From Hydrogenophaga sp. (GTDB lineage: Bacteria > Pseudomonadota > Gammaproteobacteria > Burkholderiales > Burkholderiaceae_C): DNA of 45,095 nucleotides. Shown in pieces: positions 25,783-34,336 of the stretch. Each line of letters begins with the position of its first letter. Position 1 is the first letter of the stretch. The stretch spans positions 1 to 45,095 of the forward strand of contig NZ_JAOASO010000092.1 in NCBI RefSeq assembly GCF_030158645.1, read 5' to 3'. Under the pieces are notes generated by a model. It made no database searches. It was not told where the DNA came from and saw only the letters and a list, made by a program, of their open reading frames with translations. A program made the translations under genes and the position numbers.

Positions 25783-26964
25783 TCATGACCCGGTCCGCTC
25801 GGGCGCGTCTCGGTGCTCGGCACGCAAGGACCAGGCCAGCGGTGAGCCCATCCCCACCACGGCACCGACGGCCCAGAACACCGCACCCACGCCCACCAGG
25901 GCGCCCACGGAGCCGAACAGCAAGGGCATCACCACACTCGATCCGTTGATCGCCATGGCGCGCAGACCCAGCGCCTCGCCGTGGCGGTGGTGCGGCGTCA
26001 TCTGGTGCAGCGTGCTCATGATCATGGGCTGCACCGAGCCCAGCGCCAGACCCAACAGGATCGACAACGCTGCCATGGCCCACGCCGCTTGCACCAGCGG
26101 GTACACAGCGAACAGCAGCGCTGTGGCAACCATGGCCGTGCCGATGACGACCGACTCGCGCAAGCGCGCGGCCAGCCAGGGCATGAGCACGCGGATCGCG
26201 GTGGCCGCCAGCGCAAACGCCCCGAGGATGGAGCCGATCACCGTGGCGCTCAGGCCGCGCTCGTGGCCGAGCACCGGCACCAGGAAGGTGTGCACGTCCC
26301 AGCACGACGAGAGCATCCAGTTGATGAGCATCAGCTTGCGAAAACCCGCGTCCTTGAGCAGGTTCCACGACGAACCACTGGACTGTCGCAACCCGGGCGC
26401 CACCGGCTCGTGTTCGACCGTGTGGCGCACCCAGATCCAGGCCATCGAAGGAAGCAACGCGAGCAACAGGAACGCCGCACGAAAACCGAAGCTGTCGATC
26501 ATCACGCCGGCAGCAAACGGCCCCAGGAAGTTGGAAATGGACGGGCCGATGGCCATCCAGCTGAACACCTGCCGCAGCTCGGTGGCGCCGTTGGCGAGGC
26601 GCCCCACGTGGCGCTGCAGTGCGATCATGGCCAGCCCCGTGGCGGCCCCGCAGCTCAGCGCAGTGAGGCACAACACGCCGAACACGGGGAAGGCCACGGC
26701 GATGGCCGCGCCCGCCGACGCCACACCCACCGCCATCGCCACCGGCTTCTTCAGACCGCGCCGGTCCGCGTAGCGCCCGGCCGGCAAGGCCATGAACACC
26801 GGTGCCAACGCGAACAACGCCAGCAGCATGCCCACGGCGGCCGGGCTGTAACCCTCGCGCAGCGCCATCAAGGGCGCTGCCATGCGAAAGCCGGTCATGC
26901 AGGCATGCAGGCAGATCTGAGCAGCGATCAGACGTGCCAGGTTGGACCGCAACCCGGGGTTCAA
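25783..26964 (-). CDS. MFS transporter
   Basis: The 393-residue protein has twelve hydrophobic segments and the major-facilitator loop 2-3 motif (AGRYADRRGLKKP). Such proteins carry sugars, drugs or metabolites across the inner membrane with protons. The substrate is not identifiable. It overlaps rmuC by four bases and is followed 91 bases later by the Mrp operon. Confidence 0.9.
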   Translation of the reverse strand: MNPGLRSNLARLIAAQICLHACMTGFRMAAPLMALREGYSPAAVGMLLALFALAPVFMALPAGRYADRRGLKKPVAMAVGVASAGAAIAVAFPVFGVLCLTALSCGAATGLAMIALQRHVGRLANGATELRQVFSWMAIGPSISNFLGPFAAGVMIDSFGFRAAFLLLALLPSMAWIWVRHTVEHEPVAPGLRQSSGSSWNLLKDAGFRKLMLINWMLSSCWDVHTFLVPVLGHERGLSATVIGSILGAFALAATAIRVLMPWLAARLRESVVIGTAMVATALLFAVYPLVQAAWAMAALSILLGLALGSVQPMIMSTLHQMTPHHRHGEALGLRAMAINGSSVVMPLLFGSVGALVGVGAVFWAVGAVVGMGSPLAWSLRAEHRDAPERTGS

Positions 26965-28337
26965 GCGTCCCCGGTGTCGTTGGGGTCCAGCGGCAGCAGC
27001 GCACTGGCCTGCTCCTGCGGCAGCGCCTCCACCGCCTTGAGCGCGCGGCCCATGGCGCGGCTGCGCGTCTCGGCACTGTCCAGCGTGTTGAGCACGGTCT
27101 GCGTCTGGCTCTTCACGCGGGCCAGCACATCACCGAATTTGCCGAACTCGGTCTTGACCGCGCCCAGCACCTGCCAGACCTCGCTGGAGCGCTTCTCCAG
27201 CGCCAGCGTGCGAAAGCCCATTTGCAGCGAATTGAGCATGGCCATGAGCGTGGTCGGCCCGGCCAGCGTCACACGGTATTCGCGCTGCAGCACCTCCATC
27301 AGCCCCGGCCGGCGCAGCACTTCGGCGTACAGCCCTTCGGTGGGCAGGAACAGGATGGCGAAGTCGGTCGTGTGCGGCGGCTCCAGGTACTTGTCGGCCA
27401 TGGACTTGGCCTCGAGCTTGATGCGCTGCTCCAGCCCGCGAGCGGCCATCTCCGCGCCATCGGCGTCGGCGCGCTGTTGTGCGTCGAGCAGGCGCTCGTA
27501 GTCTTCGTTGGGAAACTTCGCGTCGATGGGCAGCCAGCACGGCGCGCCGTCGTCGCTGCGGCCGGGCATCTTGATGGCGAAATCCACCGTGAAGCGGCTG
27601 CCCGGTTTGGTCATGACCTGCGTGGCGTACTGGTCGGGCGCAAACACCTGTTCGAGCAAGGCCGCGAGCTGCGCCTCGCCGAACATGCCGCGCGTCTTCA
27701 CGTTGGTCAGCAGGTGCTTGAGGTCGCCCACACCCTGGGCCAGCGTCTGCATTTCGCCCAGACCCTTGTGCACCTGCTCCAGCCGGTCGGCCACCTGCTT
27801 GAAGCTTTCACCCAGACGCGCCTGCAGCGTGCTTTGCAGCTTTTCGTCCACCGTGGCGCGCATCTCGTCGAGCTTGGCCGCGTTGCCCTGCTGCAGCTGC
27901 ATCAGCTGCGCCTCCAGCGTGGCGCGCACCTCGGCCAGGCGGCGCGAGTTGGCTTCACTCAGGTCTTGCAGCTGGCGCGTGAGCGTGTCGCCCAGCGTGC
28001 CGCGCAGTTGCACGAGTTGCTGCGCAAAGGCGTCGATCTGCGCGTTCTGCGTGCGGGTGGCCTCCGCCCCCTGGCTGGTGAGCGCTTCCTGAAAGGTGGC
28101 CAGGGTTTGCTGCAGCTCCTGGCGCGCGGTGCGCGAACCGTCGGCCATCTCACGACGCAGTTCGCTCTCGACCCGCTCCACGCGCGCCGTGGTCTGTTGC
28201 AGCTGGTTCAGCAGGGTCTGGCGGTGCGCGAGTTCGTCGGCGTCCACCACCGGCTTGCGCAGCCACAGCGCCACCTGCAGGAGCACACCAATGGCGGCGA
28301 GCACCAGCAGCGCGATGAGCAGCGCGGCATCGGACAT
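26961..28337 (-). CDS. rmuC: DNA recombination protein RmuC
   Basis: RmuC limits inversion-type recombination at short inverted repeats. The 458-residue protein has an N-terminal membrane segment (about residues 4-25), a long coiled coil to about residue 230, and the RmuC nuclease-like domain with GMFGEAQLAALLEQVFAP, FTVDFAIKMPG and WLPIDAKFPNEDYERL. It overlaps the flanking genes by one and four bases. Confidence 0.94.
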   Translation of the reverse strand: MSDAALLIALLVLAAIGVLLQVALWLRKPVVDADELAHRQTLLNQLQQTTARVERVESELRREMADGSRTARQELQQTLATFQEALTSQGAEATRTQNAQIDAFAQQLVQLRGTLGDTLTRQLQDLSEANSRRLAEVRATLEAQLMQLQQGNAAKLDEMRATVDEKLQSTLQARLGESFKQVADRLEQVHKGLGEMQTLAQGVGDLKHLLTNVKTRGMFGEAQLAALLEQVFAPDQYATQVMTKPGSRFTVDFAIKMPGRSDDGAPCWLPIDAKFPNEDYERLLDAQQRADADGAEMAARGLEQRIKLEAKSMADKYLEPPHTTDFAILFLPTEGLYAEVLRRPGLMEVLQREYRVTLAGPTTLMAMLNSLQMGFRTLALEKRSSEVWQVLGAVKTEFGKFGDVLARVKSQTQTVLNTLDSAETRSRAMGRALKAVEALPQEQASALLPLDPNDTGDA

Positions 28338-29329
28338 CAGCGCGCGCTCTTGCCGATGATTTCGGCGTTGAGCGGTGTCAGCGGCTTGCCTTGGGTGAGG
28401 TAAGCGATCACGTTGTCGGCCGCGAGCTGGGCCATGGCGCGGCGCGTCTTGAGCGTGGCGCTGGCGATGTGCGGCGTGAGCACCACGTTGGGCACGGTCA
28501 GCAAGTCGGGGTGCACCTGGGGCTCGCCTTCAAACACATCCAGACCAGCGGCGGCGATCACGCGGTTGCGCAAGGCCTGCGCGAGTGCGGCGTCGTCCAC
28601 GATGCCGCCGCGCGCGATGTTGACCAGCGTGGCGGTGGGCTTCATCTGCGCGATCTCGGCCGCACCGATGGTGTGGTGGTTTTCGGGGCTGTAAGGCAGC
28701 ACCAGGATCAGGTGGTCGGCGGTCTTGAGCAGCGTGGTCTTGTCCACATAGCTGGCCTTGCATTCGGCCTCGAGCGCGGCATCGAGCCGGGAGCGGTTGT
28801 GGTAGATCACGTTCATGCCGAAGCCATGGGCGCCGCGGCGCGCGATGGCCTGACCGATGCGGCCCATGCCCAGGATGCCCAGCGTGCTGCCGTGCACCTC
28901 GGCGCCGGCAAACATGTCCAGCGCCCATTTGTTCCATTCGCCGGCGCGCAGGAAATGTTCGCTCTCGGTGAGGCGCCGCGCCGTGGCCATGATCAGCGCA
29001 AAACCGAAGTCGGCGGTGGTTTCGGTCAACACATCGGGCGTGTTGGTGGCCAGCACGCCCGCCGCGCTGAGCGCGGGCACGTCGAAGTTGTTGAAACCCA
29101 CCGCGATGTTGGCCACCACGCGCAGCTGCGGGCAGGCAGCGGCCACCGCGCCGTCGATGCGCTCGCTGCCGGTGGTGAGTGCACCCACCTTGCCTTGCAG
29201 GCGGGCGATGAGCTCGGCGGGTGCGAGCACGCCGTCGTTGTCGTTGGTGTCAACGTCGAAATGCTGACGCAGGTGTTCAACCACCTCGGGGAAGATCTTG
29301 CGGCTGACGAGGATGGAAGGTTTTGTCAT
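28337..29329 (-). CDS. D-isomer-specific 2-hydroxyacid dehydrogenase (glyoxylate/hydroxypyruvate reductase type)
   Basis: The 330-residue enzyme has the NAD(P)-binding motif LGILGMGRIGQAIARRG and the catalytic Arg, Glu and His in NIARGGIVDD, DVFEGEPQ and LTPHIASAT. The family reduces 2-oxoacids such as glyoxylate, hydroxypyruvate or 2-ketogluconate. Which one cannot be told from sequence. It is 18 bases after the NhaD-like gene and overlaps rmuC by one base. Confidence 0.92.
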   Translation of the reverse strand: MTKPSILVSRKIFPEVVEHLRQHFDVDTNDNDGVLAPAELIARLQGKVGALTTGSERIDGAVAAACPQLRVVANIAVGFNNFDVPALSAAGVLATNTPDVLTETTADFGFALIMATARRLTESEHFLRAGEWNKWALDMFAGAEVHGSTLGILGMGRIGQAIARRGAHGFGMNVIYHNRSRLDAALEAECKASYVDKTTLLKTADHLILVLPYSPENHHTIGAAEIAQMKPTATLVNIARGGIVDDAALAQALRNRVIAAAGLDVFEGEPQVHPDLLTVPNVVLTPHIASATLKTRRAMAQLAADNVIAYLTQGKPLTPLNAEIIGKSAR

Positions 29330-29347
29330 GTGTGTGTCTCCAGAGAA

Positions 29348-30760
29348 TCAGATGAACCAGATCCAGGTCATGAGGGCGAACAGCGGCACCAGGATGCCGA
29401 ACGACCAGACCATGTAACCAAAGAAGCTCGGCATCTTCACGCCGCGGTCTTCGGCGATGGCCTTGACCATGAGGTTGGGCGCGTTGCCGATGTAGGTGTT
29501 GGCGCCCATGAACACCGCACCGGCCGAGATGGCGACCAACGTGGGCGCCAGCGCGTTCATCAGCAGCTGCGGATCACCGCCGGCGGTGTTGAAGAACACC
29601 AGGTAGGTCGGCGCGTTGTCGAGGAAAGAACTGAGGACGCCCGTGGCCCAGAAGTACATGGCCGGGTTGGGTGTGCCGTCGGGATTCGTCACCGCGTTCA
29701 CCACCGCACCAAACGGACCGTCCACACCCGCCTTGAGCATGGCGATCACCGGGATGATGGTGAGGAAGATGGCCGCAAACAGCTTGGCGACTTCCTGCAT
29801 CGGACCCCAGCCGAACTGGTTGCTCTCGTGCGCGCTGGTTGGCGTGATCTTGAGCGAGACGAGCGTGACGACGATCAGTCCGATGTCGCGCACGATCCCC
29901 GGCAGACCGACCTCGGTGCCGGCGATTTTGAACACCACGCCCGACTTCCACAACCCGCTGAGCAACACGAGAAACACCACCACGCCCAGCAGCACGAAGT
30001 TGACGCTGCCATCGAAGCCGAGGCGCTGCGTGTCGGGTGTGGGGTCCACCGGGCGAAGTTCCTCATGGCGGTGGTGGTACCACCAATCGATGGCATAAAA
30101 GATCACCAGCAACGTGCCGATCAGGAACAGCGTGTGGCTCCAGAGGTGGGTGACGGTCCAGAAAAAGTCCACGCCCTTGAGGAAGCCCAGGAACAACGGT
30201 GGATCCCCCAACGGCGTGAGCGCACCGCCAGCGTTGGACACGATGAAGATGAAGAACACCACCACGTGCGCCTGGTGCTTGCGGTTGTCGTTGGCCCGGA
30301 TCAGCGGGCGGATCAGCAGCATCGATGCACCGGTGGTGCCCATGAAACTGGCCAGCACCGCACCGATGGCCAGCAAACCCGTGTTCAACCCCGGGCCTCC
30401 GTGCAGGTTGCCCCGCACGAAGATGCCGCCGGCCACGGTGAACAGCGCGGTGAGCAAGATGATGAAGGGGATGTACTCGGCCAGCGCTGCGTGCGCCACC
30501 GCCACACCCGTGGCCGCCGGACCGAAGGTGACGGCAAACGGAATCAGGAAGGCCAGGCCCCAGGCCGCCGCCACCTTGCCGAAGTGGTGGTGCCAGAAAA
30601 TCGGGGCCACCAAGGGCATCAGCGCGATGGACAACAACACGCCCGCAAACGGAACGCCCCACAGCACGGACAACTGCGCGCCGTCGAGTTCGGCCGCGTG
30701 CGCAAGGCCCGGCAGCAGTGCGCTGGCCAAGGCCAGCGCCTGCACGCTTCTTGTGTTCAT
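29348..30760 (-). CDS. NhaD-like Na+/H+ antiporter
   Basis: The 470-residue membrane protein belongs to the ion transporter (citrate/arsenite-like) superfamily and resembles the sodium:proton antiporters related to NhaD. It begins with a signal-like segment ending in GLAHA, followed by about eleven to twelve helices. Typical stretches are FIVSNAGGALTPLGDPPLFLG and SSFLDNAPTYLVFFN. It probably exports Na+ for protons, the same job as the Mrp complex encoded downstream on the same strand. Ion choice is inferred. Confidence 0.85.
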   Translation of the reverse strand: MNTRSVQALALASALLPGLAHAAELDGAQLSVLWGVPFAGVLLSIALMPLVAPIFWHHHFGKVAAAWGLAFLIPFAVTFGPAATGVAVAHAALAEYIPFIILLTALFTVAGGIFVRGNLHGGPGLNTGLLAIGAVLASFMGTTGASMLLIRPLIRANDNRKHQAHVVVFFIFIVSNAGGALTPLGDPPLFLGFLKGVDFFWTVTHLWSHTLFLIGTLLVIFYAIDWWYHHRHEELRPVDPTPDTQRLGFDGSVNFVLLGVVVFLVLLSGLWKSGVVFKIAGTEVGLPGIVRDIGLIVVTLVSLKITPTSAHESNQFGWGPMQEVAKLFAAIFLTIIPVIAMLKAGVDGPFGAVVNAVTNPDGTPNPAMYFWATGVLSSFLDNAPTYLVFFNTAGGDPQLLMNALAPTLVAISAGAVFMGANTYIGNAPNLMVKAIAEDRGVKMPSFFGYMVWSFGILVPLFALMTWIWFI

Positions 30761-30783
30761 GGGCGCCTCCGCAGCGAAGCTGC

Positions 30784-31131
30784 TCAGACCGCGAGCAGGT
30801 CGACTTCGAACAGCAGCGTGGCGTTGGGCGGAATCACGCCACCGGCACCGCGGGCACCGTAACCCAGCGCGGCCGGGATCACCAGGCGGCGCGTGCCACC
30901 CACGGCCATGCCCTGCACGCCCTCGTCCCAGCCCTTGATGACGTGGCCGGCACCCAGCGGAAACTCGAACGGCTGGCCGCGGTCCTTGCTCGAATCGAAC
31001 TTGGAACCCTGCACGCCGTCGTTGAACAGCCAGCCGGTGTAGTGCACCTGAACCGGGCGCCCGGCTTTGGCGATGTCGCCGTTGCCGACCACGGTGTCTT
31101 CGTATTGCAGGCCGCTGGGGGTGGTGATCAT
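30784..31131 (-). CDS. FKBP-type peptidyl-prolyl isomerase
   Basis: This is a single-domain FKBP of 115 residues with no signal peptide, so cytoplasmic. Family residues are visible in VQVHYTGWLFNDG, FDSSKDRGQPFEFPLGAGHVIKGWDEG and the C-terminal NATLLFEVDLL. It catalyses cis-trans change at prolines. The ATG at 31131 has an AGGAG ribosome site; the longer frame upstream is the nitroreductase gene in another phase. Confidence 0.94.
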   Translation of the reverse strand: MITTPSGLQYEDTVVGNGDIAKAGRPVQVHYTGWLFNDGVQGSKFDSSKDRGQPFEFPLGAGHVIKGWDEGVQGMAVGGTRRLVIPAALGYGARGAGGVIPPNATLLFEVDLLAV

Positions 31132-31174
31132 GGTGTCTCCTGTGATGGATGGGAAAAAAGTAAAAGAGGCGCGA

Positions 31175-31897
31175 TTATTCCAGCCAGGTCGTGAACGACT
31201 CGACCGTCTCGCGCGGCGTGTGAAAGCCATTGACCTTGTCGGCGGGATCGGCGTAACCCAGGGCCATGCCGCAGACCAGCATTTCGTTCTCACCGGCGCC
31301 GATGTGCGGCAGGATGATCTTGGCAAAACCGTTCCACGCGGCCTGCGGGCAGGTGTGCAGGCCGTGACCGCGCGCGGCGACCATGATGCTTTGCAGGAAC
31401 ATGCCGTAGTCCACCAGCGAGCCACGGCCCATCACGCGGTCCAGCGTGAACATCAGGCCCACCGGCGCATCGAAGAAGCGGAAGTTGCGCTGGTGCTGCG
31501 CGTGCATCTTGTCCTTGTCGCCCTTGGTGATGCCGAGCAGGCCGTACAGGCTCCAGCCGTTTTCACGCCGGCGGTCGATGAAGGGGCTGACCCACTTCTC
31601 GGGGTAATAGTCGTATTCCTCGCGGTACTCGGCGGCCAGCGCCGGGTCGGCGCGCAAGGCGTCGTGTGCGGCACAGACCTTGTCCACCAGTGTGTCGCGG
31701 CTCTGACCCTGCAAGACATACACCTTCCAGGGCTGGGTATTGGTACCCGACGGCGCGCGGCTGGCCACCTCCAGCAGGTGCTCCAGCGTGGCGCGCGGCA
31801 CCGGTTGGGGCAAAAAGGCGCGAGCCGACATTCGGCTGGTGATCGCGGCGTCCACGCTGACCGGATCGATCACGGGCGCGGTGGGGTTGTGGCTCAT
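31175..31897 (-). CDS. Nitroreductase-family flavoprotein
   Basis: The 240-residue protein has the FMN-binding signature [20 protein letters not shown] near the N-terminus, [15 protein letters not shown], and the late [13 protein letters not shown] and MALGYADP motifs. These enzymes reduce nitroaromatics, quinones or flavins with NAD(P)H; the physiological substrate is unknown. The ATG at 31897 overlaps the thioesterase stop by four bases and has a GGAGAC ribosome site. Confidence 0.92.
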   Translation of the reverse strand: MSHNPTAPVIDPVSVDAAITSRMSARAFLPQPVPRATLEHLLEVASRAPSGTNTQPWKVYVLQGQSRDTLVDKVCAAHDALRADPALAAEYREEYDYYPEKWVSPFIDRRRENGWSLYGLLGITKGDKDKMHAQHQRNFRFFDAPVGLMFTLDRVMGRGSLVDYGMFLQSIMVAARGHGLHTCPQAAWNGFAKIILPHIGAGENEMLVCGMALGYADPADKVNGFHTPRETVESFTTWLE

Positions 31898-32343
31898 AGC
31901 AGGGTCTCCAGGGTTGTCTTCAAAGGCTCGGGCAAGGGCACGGGCCGGCGCGTGTGGCGATCCACATAGACGTGCACGAAGTGCCCACACGCCGCGGCCA
32001 GGTCTTCGCCATCGGCAAACAGGCCCACCTCGTAGCGCACGCTCGACGTGCCCAGGTGCGCCACGCGCAAGCCTGCCCACACGGTTTGTGGAAAGGCCAG
32101 GGGCGCGAAGTAGTTGCATTGCGTCTCGATCACGAGACCGATCACCGGACCGTGGTGGATATCCAATGCACCCTGCTCGATCAGGTGGGCGTTCACGGCG
32201 GTGTCAAACCAGCTGTAGTACACCACGTTGTTCACATGACCGTAGACGTCGTTGTCGGCCCAGCGGGTGGTGATGGAACGCAGCACCCGGTAGGCGCTGC
32301 GCGGCAAAGGTTGCGGGCGTGTGGCCGGTGCTGGGTTGCTCAT
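31894..32343 (-). CDS. Hotdog-fold acyl-CoA thioesterase (YbgC/4-HBT family)
   Basis: The 149-residue protein shows the 4-hydroxybenzoyl-CoA thioesterase pattern [21 protein letters not shown] with the catalytic Asp, followed by the hotdog core. It hydrolyses acyl- or aryl-CoA esters; the chain is not predictable. Four-base overlaps with both neighbours show a tightly coupled trio with the deacetylase-like and nitroreductase genes. Confidence 0.92.
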   Translation of the reverse strand: MSNPAPATRPQPLPRSAYRVLRSITTRWADNDVYGHVNNVVYYSWFDTAVNAHLIEQGALDIHHGPVIGLVIETQCNYFAPLAFPQTVWAGLRVAHLGTSSVRYEVGLFADGEDLAAACGHFVHVYVDRHTRRPVPLPEPLKTTLETLL

Positions 32344-33335
32344 GGCGCGGCATTGTGCCAGCGGGTGGCCGGGCGAGCTGTCGCGGCTGTCACGTCCAAT
32401 GCGGTCGTGGCTTGCCAGCGCGCCTGGTACGCCAACGCCGTGCGGTAGGTGTTCATCTGCACCTGCACCGTCGCCTCCATGTCGGTGCCGTAGCCACCCG
32501 CCATCACGAAGGCCAGCGGCAGGCGACGGCTCCAGGCCCAGTCCATCACGCGGCGGTCGCGCGCCTCCATGCCGTCAAACGTGAGCTTGAGACGCCCGAG
32601 CCGGTCGCCTTCGTGCGGATCGGCCCCGGCCAGGTAGATCACGAGGCCGGGCTCGAAGCGGCGCTCCAGCTCTTCCAGCGCCCATTCCAGGGACTCCAGA
32701 TACTCTGCATCCCCGCAACCGTCGGCCAGTTCCACGTCGAGGTCGCTCGGCTCCTTGCGGAACGGAAAGTTCTTCGCGCCGTGCAGTGACAGGGTGAACA
32801 CCGAATCGTCTTGGGCAAAGATCTTCGCCGTGCCATTGCCCTGGTGCACGTCCAGGTCGATGATGGCCACCCGCAACATGCCGCGCGCCCTGTGTGCACG
32901 GGCGTGCTCAGCCTGCATCAGGCGCGCAGCGACCGCAGCGTCATTGAAAACGCAGAAGCCACTGCCTTTGTCGGCGTAAGCGTGGTGGGTGCCGCCGGCC
33001 AGGTTGGCGGCCAGACCGCCGCCATGCATCGCCTGGCGACACGCCTGAACCGTGGCACCCACCGAGCGGCGCGCCCGCTCTGCCATGGCAGGGCTCCAAG
33101 GGAAGCCGATCTCGCGCTGCGCGGCGGACGACAAGGTGCCGGTGTGCACCGCCTCGATGTAGGCGGGGGTGTGCACCAACGCCAGTTCACCGTCGCTGGC
33201 CGGCTGGGCCTCGCGCAGCAGCACCTGTGGCAGCTCCGCGGCGAGGCGCTCGCGCAACCGGGCGTACTTGGCCATGGGGAAACGGTGGCCCGTGGGCAAG
33301 GGGAGAACGAAGTGGTCGGCGTAGAAGGCTTGCAA
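32340..33335 (-). CDS. Histone-deacetylase-family (class II-like) amidohydrolase
   Basis: The 331-residue protein has the deacetylase catalytic features: the His-His pair in [21 protein letters not shown], the zinc ligands in [13 protein letters not shown], and the later Asp ligand in [13 protein letters not shown]. Bacterial members remove acetyl groups from polyamines, acetoin-linked or other small amides. First gene of the long minus-strand run. The ATG at 33335 gives [20 protein letters not shown], typical of this subgroup. Confidence 0.93.
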   Translation of the reverse strand: MQAFYADHFVLPLPTGHRFPMAKYARLRERLAAELPQVLLREAQPASDGELALVHTPAYIEAVHTGTLSSAAQREIGFPWSPAMAERARRSVGATVQACRQAMHGGGLAANLAGGTHHAYADKGSGFCVFNDAAVAARLMQAEHARAHRARGMLRVAIIDLDVHQGNGTAKIFAQDDSVFTLSLHGAKNFPFRKEPSDLDVELADGCGDAEYLESLEWALEELERRFEPGLVIYLAGADPHEGDRLGRLKLTFDGMEARDRRVMDWAWSRRLPLAFVMAGGYGTDMEATVQVQMNTYRTALAYQARWQATTALDVTAATARPATRWHNAAP

Positions 33336-33389
33336 GGGGCACGCACCGTGGTCAAGGGGGACGTGGGATTGTGTCCGGCTCGGGTATTC

Positions 33390-33409
33390 AATGGGCGCAT
33401 GCGCCCATT
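33390..33409. promoter_or_regulatory. 20-bp perfect palindrome between deacetylase and phasin genes
   Basis: The sequence consists of AATGGGCGCA followed directly by its own reverse complement, with no spacer and no mismatch. It lies 54 bases upstream of the deacetylase start and 84 bases upstream of the phasin -10 box. This could be the operator of an unidentified regulator; no function is known to me. Confidence 0.45.
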
Positions 33410-33451
33410 TAGGTCACCCCACCTAGAATGGTGCGGCGCAGCAAAAACCGC

Positions 33452-33479
33452 TTGCGCCATTGCGGGTTATCCCTATAAT
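33452..33479 (+). promoter_or_regulatory. Promoter of the phasin gene
   Basis: TTGCGC (33452-33457) and a perfect TATAAT (33474-33479) are separated by 16 bases. The predicted leader is about 105 bases. This is the best -10 box on the plus strand between the two genes; a TAGAAT at 33424-33429 lacks a -35. Confidence 0.75.
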
Positions 33480-33489
33480 CGCGGTTATG

Positions 33490-33503
33490 TTGCAGTGCAG
33501 CAA
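33490..33503 (+). promoter_or_regulatory. Possible PhaR operator at the phasin start site
   Basis: TTGC-AGTGCA-GCAA lies 10 bases after the -10 box, over the expected start of transcription. PhaR repressors of PHA granule genes bind TGC/GCA-rich inverted repeats in this kind of position. The assignment is inferred from position and base pattern; no phaR gene is in the window. Confidence 0.4.
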
Positions 33504-33592
33504 TGTGAACAAAAAGCAAAAGCGTCCAGACAGCGCCCTGTTCCCAGCAGCCTTCAACTAAACCCTGTTTCACCAAGTTTAGGAGTACGAAT

Positions 33593-34135
33593 ATGCTGAC
33601 CGCCGAACAAATGATTGCCGCCCAGAAAGCCAACATCGAGACCATTTTCGGTCTGACCCAGAAAGCCTTCGAAGGCGTGGAAAAGCTGGTTGAACTCAAC
33701 GTGCAAGCCACCAAGGCCGCCCTGTCCGAGTCCGCCAACAGCACCCAGGCCCTCCTCAGCGTCAAAGACGCCCAGGAACTGCTGACGCTGCAAGCCAGCC
33801 TGATGCAGCCGCTGGCTGAAAAGACCGTGGCTTACAGCCGCCACCTGTACGACATCGCCCAGGGCACGACCGCCGAATTCGGCAAGGCCGCGGAAGCGCA
33901 AGCCAGCGACACCCAGAAGAAATTCATGGCTGTCGTCGACAACGCCTCCAAGAACGCCCCAGCCGGTTCGGAAACCGCCGTGGCCGTCATGAAGAGCGCC
34001 GTGTCCGCCGCCAACAACGCCATGGAATCGGTGCAGAAGGCTGTCAAGCAAGCCACCGAAATGGCCGAAGCCAACTTCAACACCGTGACGGCCTCCGCCG
34101 TCAACGCTTCGAAGTCGGTCGCCAAAAAGCGCTGA
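33593..34135 (+). CDS. phaP: Phasin (PHA granule-associated protein)
   Basis: The 180-residue protein begins [20 protein letters not shown] and matches the betaproteobacterial phasin family: all-helical, Ala-, Lys- and Val-rich, no cysteine, with a phasin core over roughly residues 6-105 and a Ser/Ala-rich C-terminus ending SVAKKR. Phasins coat polyhydroxyalkanoate granules. The gene has a strong promoter and an intrinsic terminator, so it is a single-gene unit. Codon use is biased to C-ending codons, as expected for a highly made protein. No pha synthase gene is in the window. Confidence 0.95.
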   Translation: MLTAEQMIAAQKANIETIFGLTQKAFEGVEKLVELNVQATKAALSESANSTQALLSVKDAQELLTLQASLMQPLAEKTVAYSRHLYDIAQGTTAEFGKAAEAQASDTQKKFMAVVDNASKNAPAGSETAVAVMKSAVSAANNAMESVQKAVKQATEMAEANFNTVTASAVNASKSVAKKR

Positions 34136-34336
34136 ACAAGCGGCTGATCGTGCCGTTGATCGGCGTCTTGGATTTTTCATCCAGGCCGCAAACTAGCATC
34201 AATCCACGATCTGCCCGACCTTCACAGGAACGGGTTCCAGATCAAACCCGTTTCTCTGGTTGTCTCCTCGGGTCCTTTTCGAAATTCGATTTCATCGGAC
34301 CCCTTAAGCCCCCGCCGCAAGGCAGGGGCTTTTTTT
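34136..34336 (+). ncRNA. Structured 3' region of phaP (candidate 3'-UTR RNA)
   Basis: The 200 bases after phaP contain four hairpins in a row: arms at 34167-34173/34179-34185; an 8-bp stem (AACGGGTT/AACCCGTT) at 34229-34252; a two-part stem with outer GGGTCC/GGACCC (34270-34302) and inner GAAAT/ATTTC; and the terminator at 34306-34336. No gene is visible. Such regions can give rise to stable 3'-derived small RNAs, but no expression evidence exists. Confidence 0.35.
34306..34336 (+). terminator. Rho-independent terminator after phaP
   Basis: AAGCCCC pairs with GGGGCTT, with one mismatch and an inner GCC/GGC pair closing a GCAA loop, followed by seven T residues. It ends phaP transcription and meets the 3' end of the patatin gene. 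Confidence 0.88.

Noticed and set aside
28391..30862. An 823-codon open frame opposite the hydroxyacid dehydrogenase and NhaD-like genes
   Set aside because: Composition is His/Arg/Gln-rich without domains, and it is fully explained as the shadow of two well-supported genes.
31132..31180. A promoter for the FKBP gene (AATAAT on the minus strand near 31174-31179)
   Set aside because: The box overlaps the nitroreductase stop codon and no -35 box lies at 16-18 bases; read-through from upstream is sufficient.
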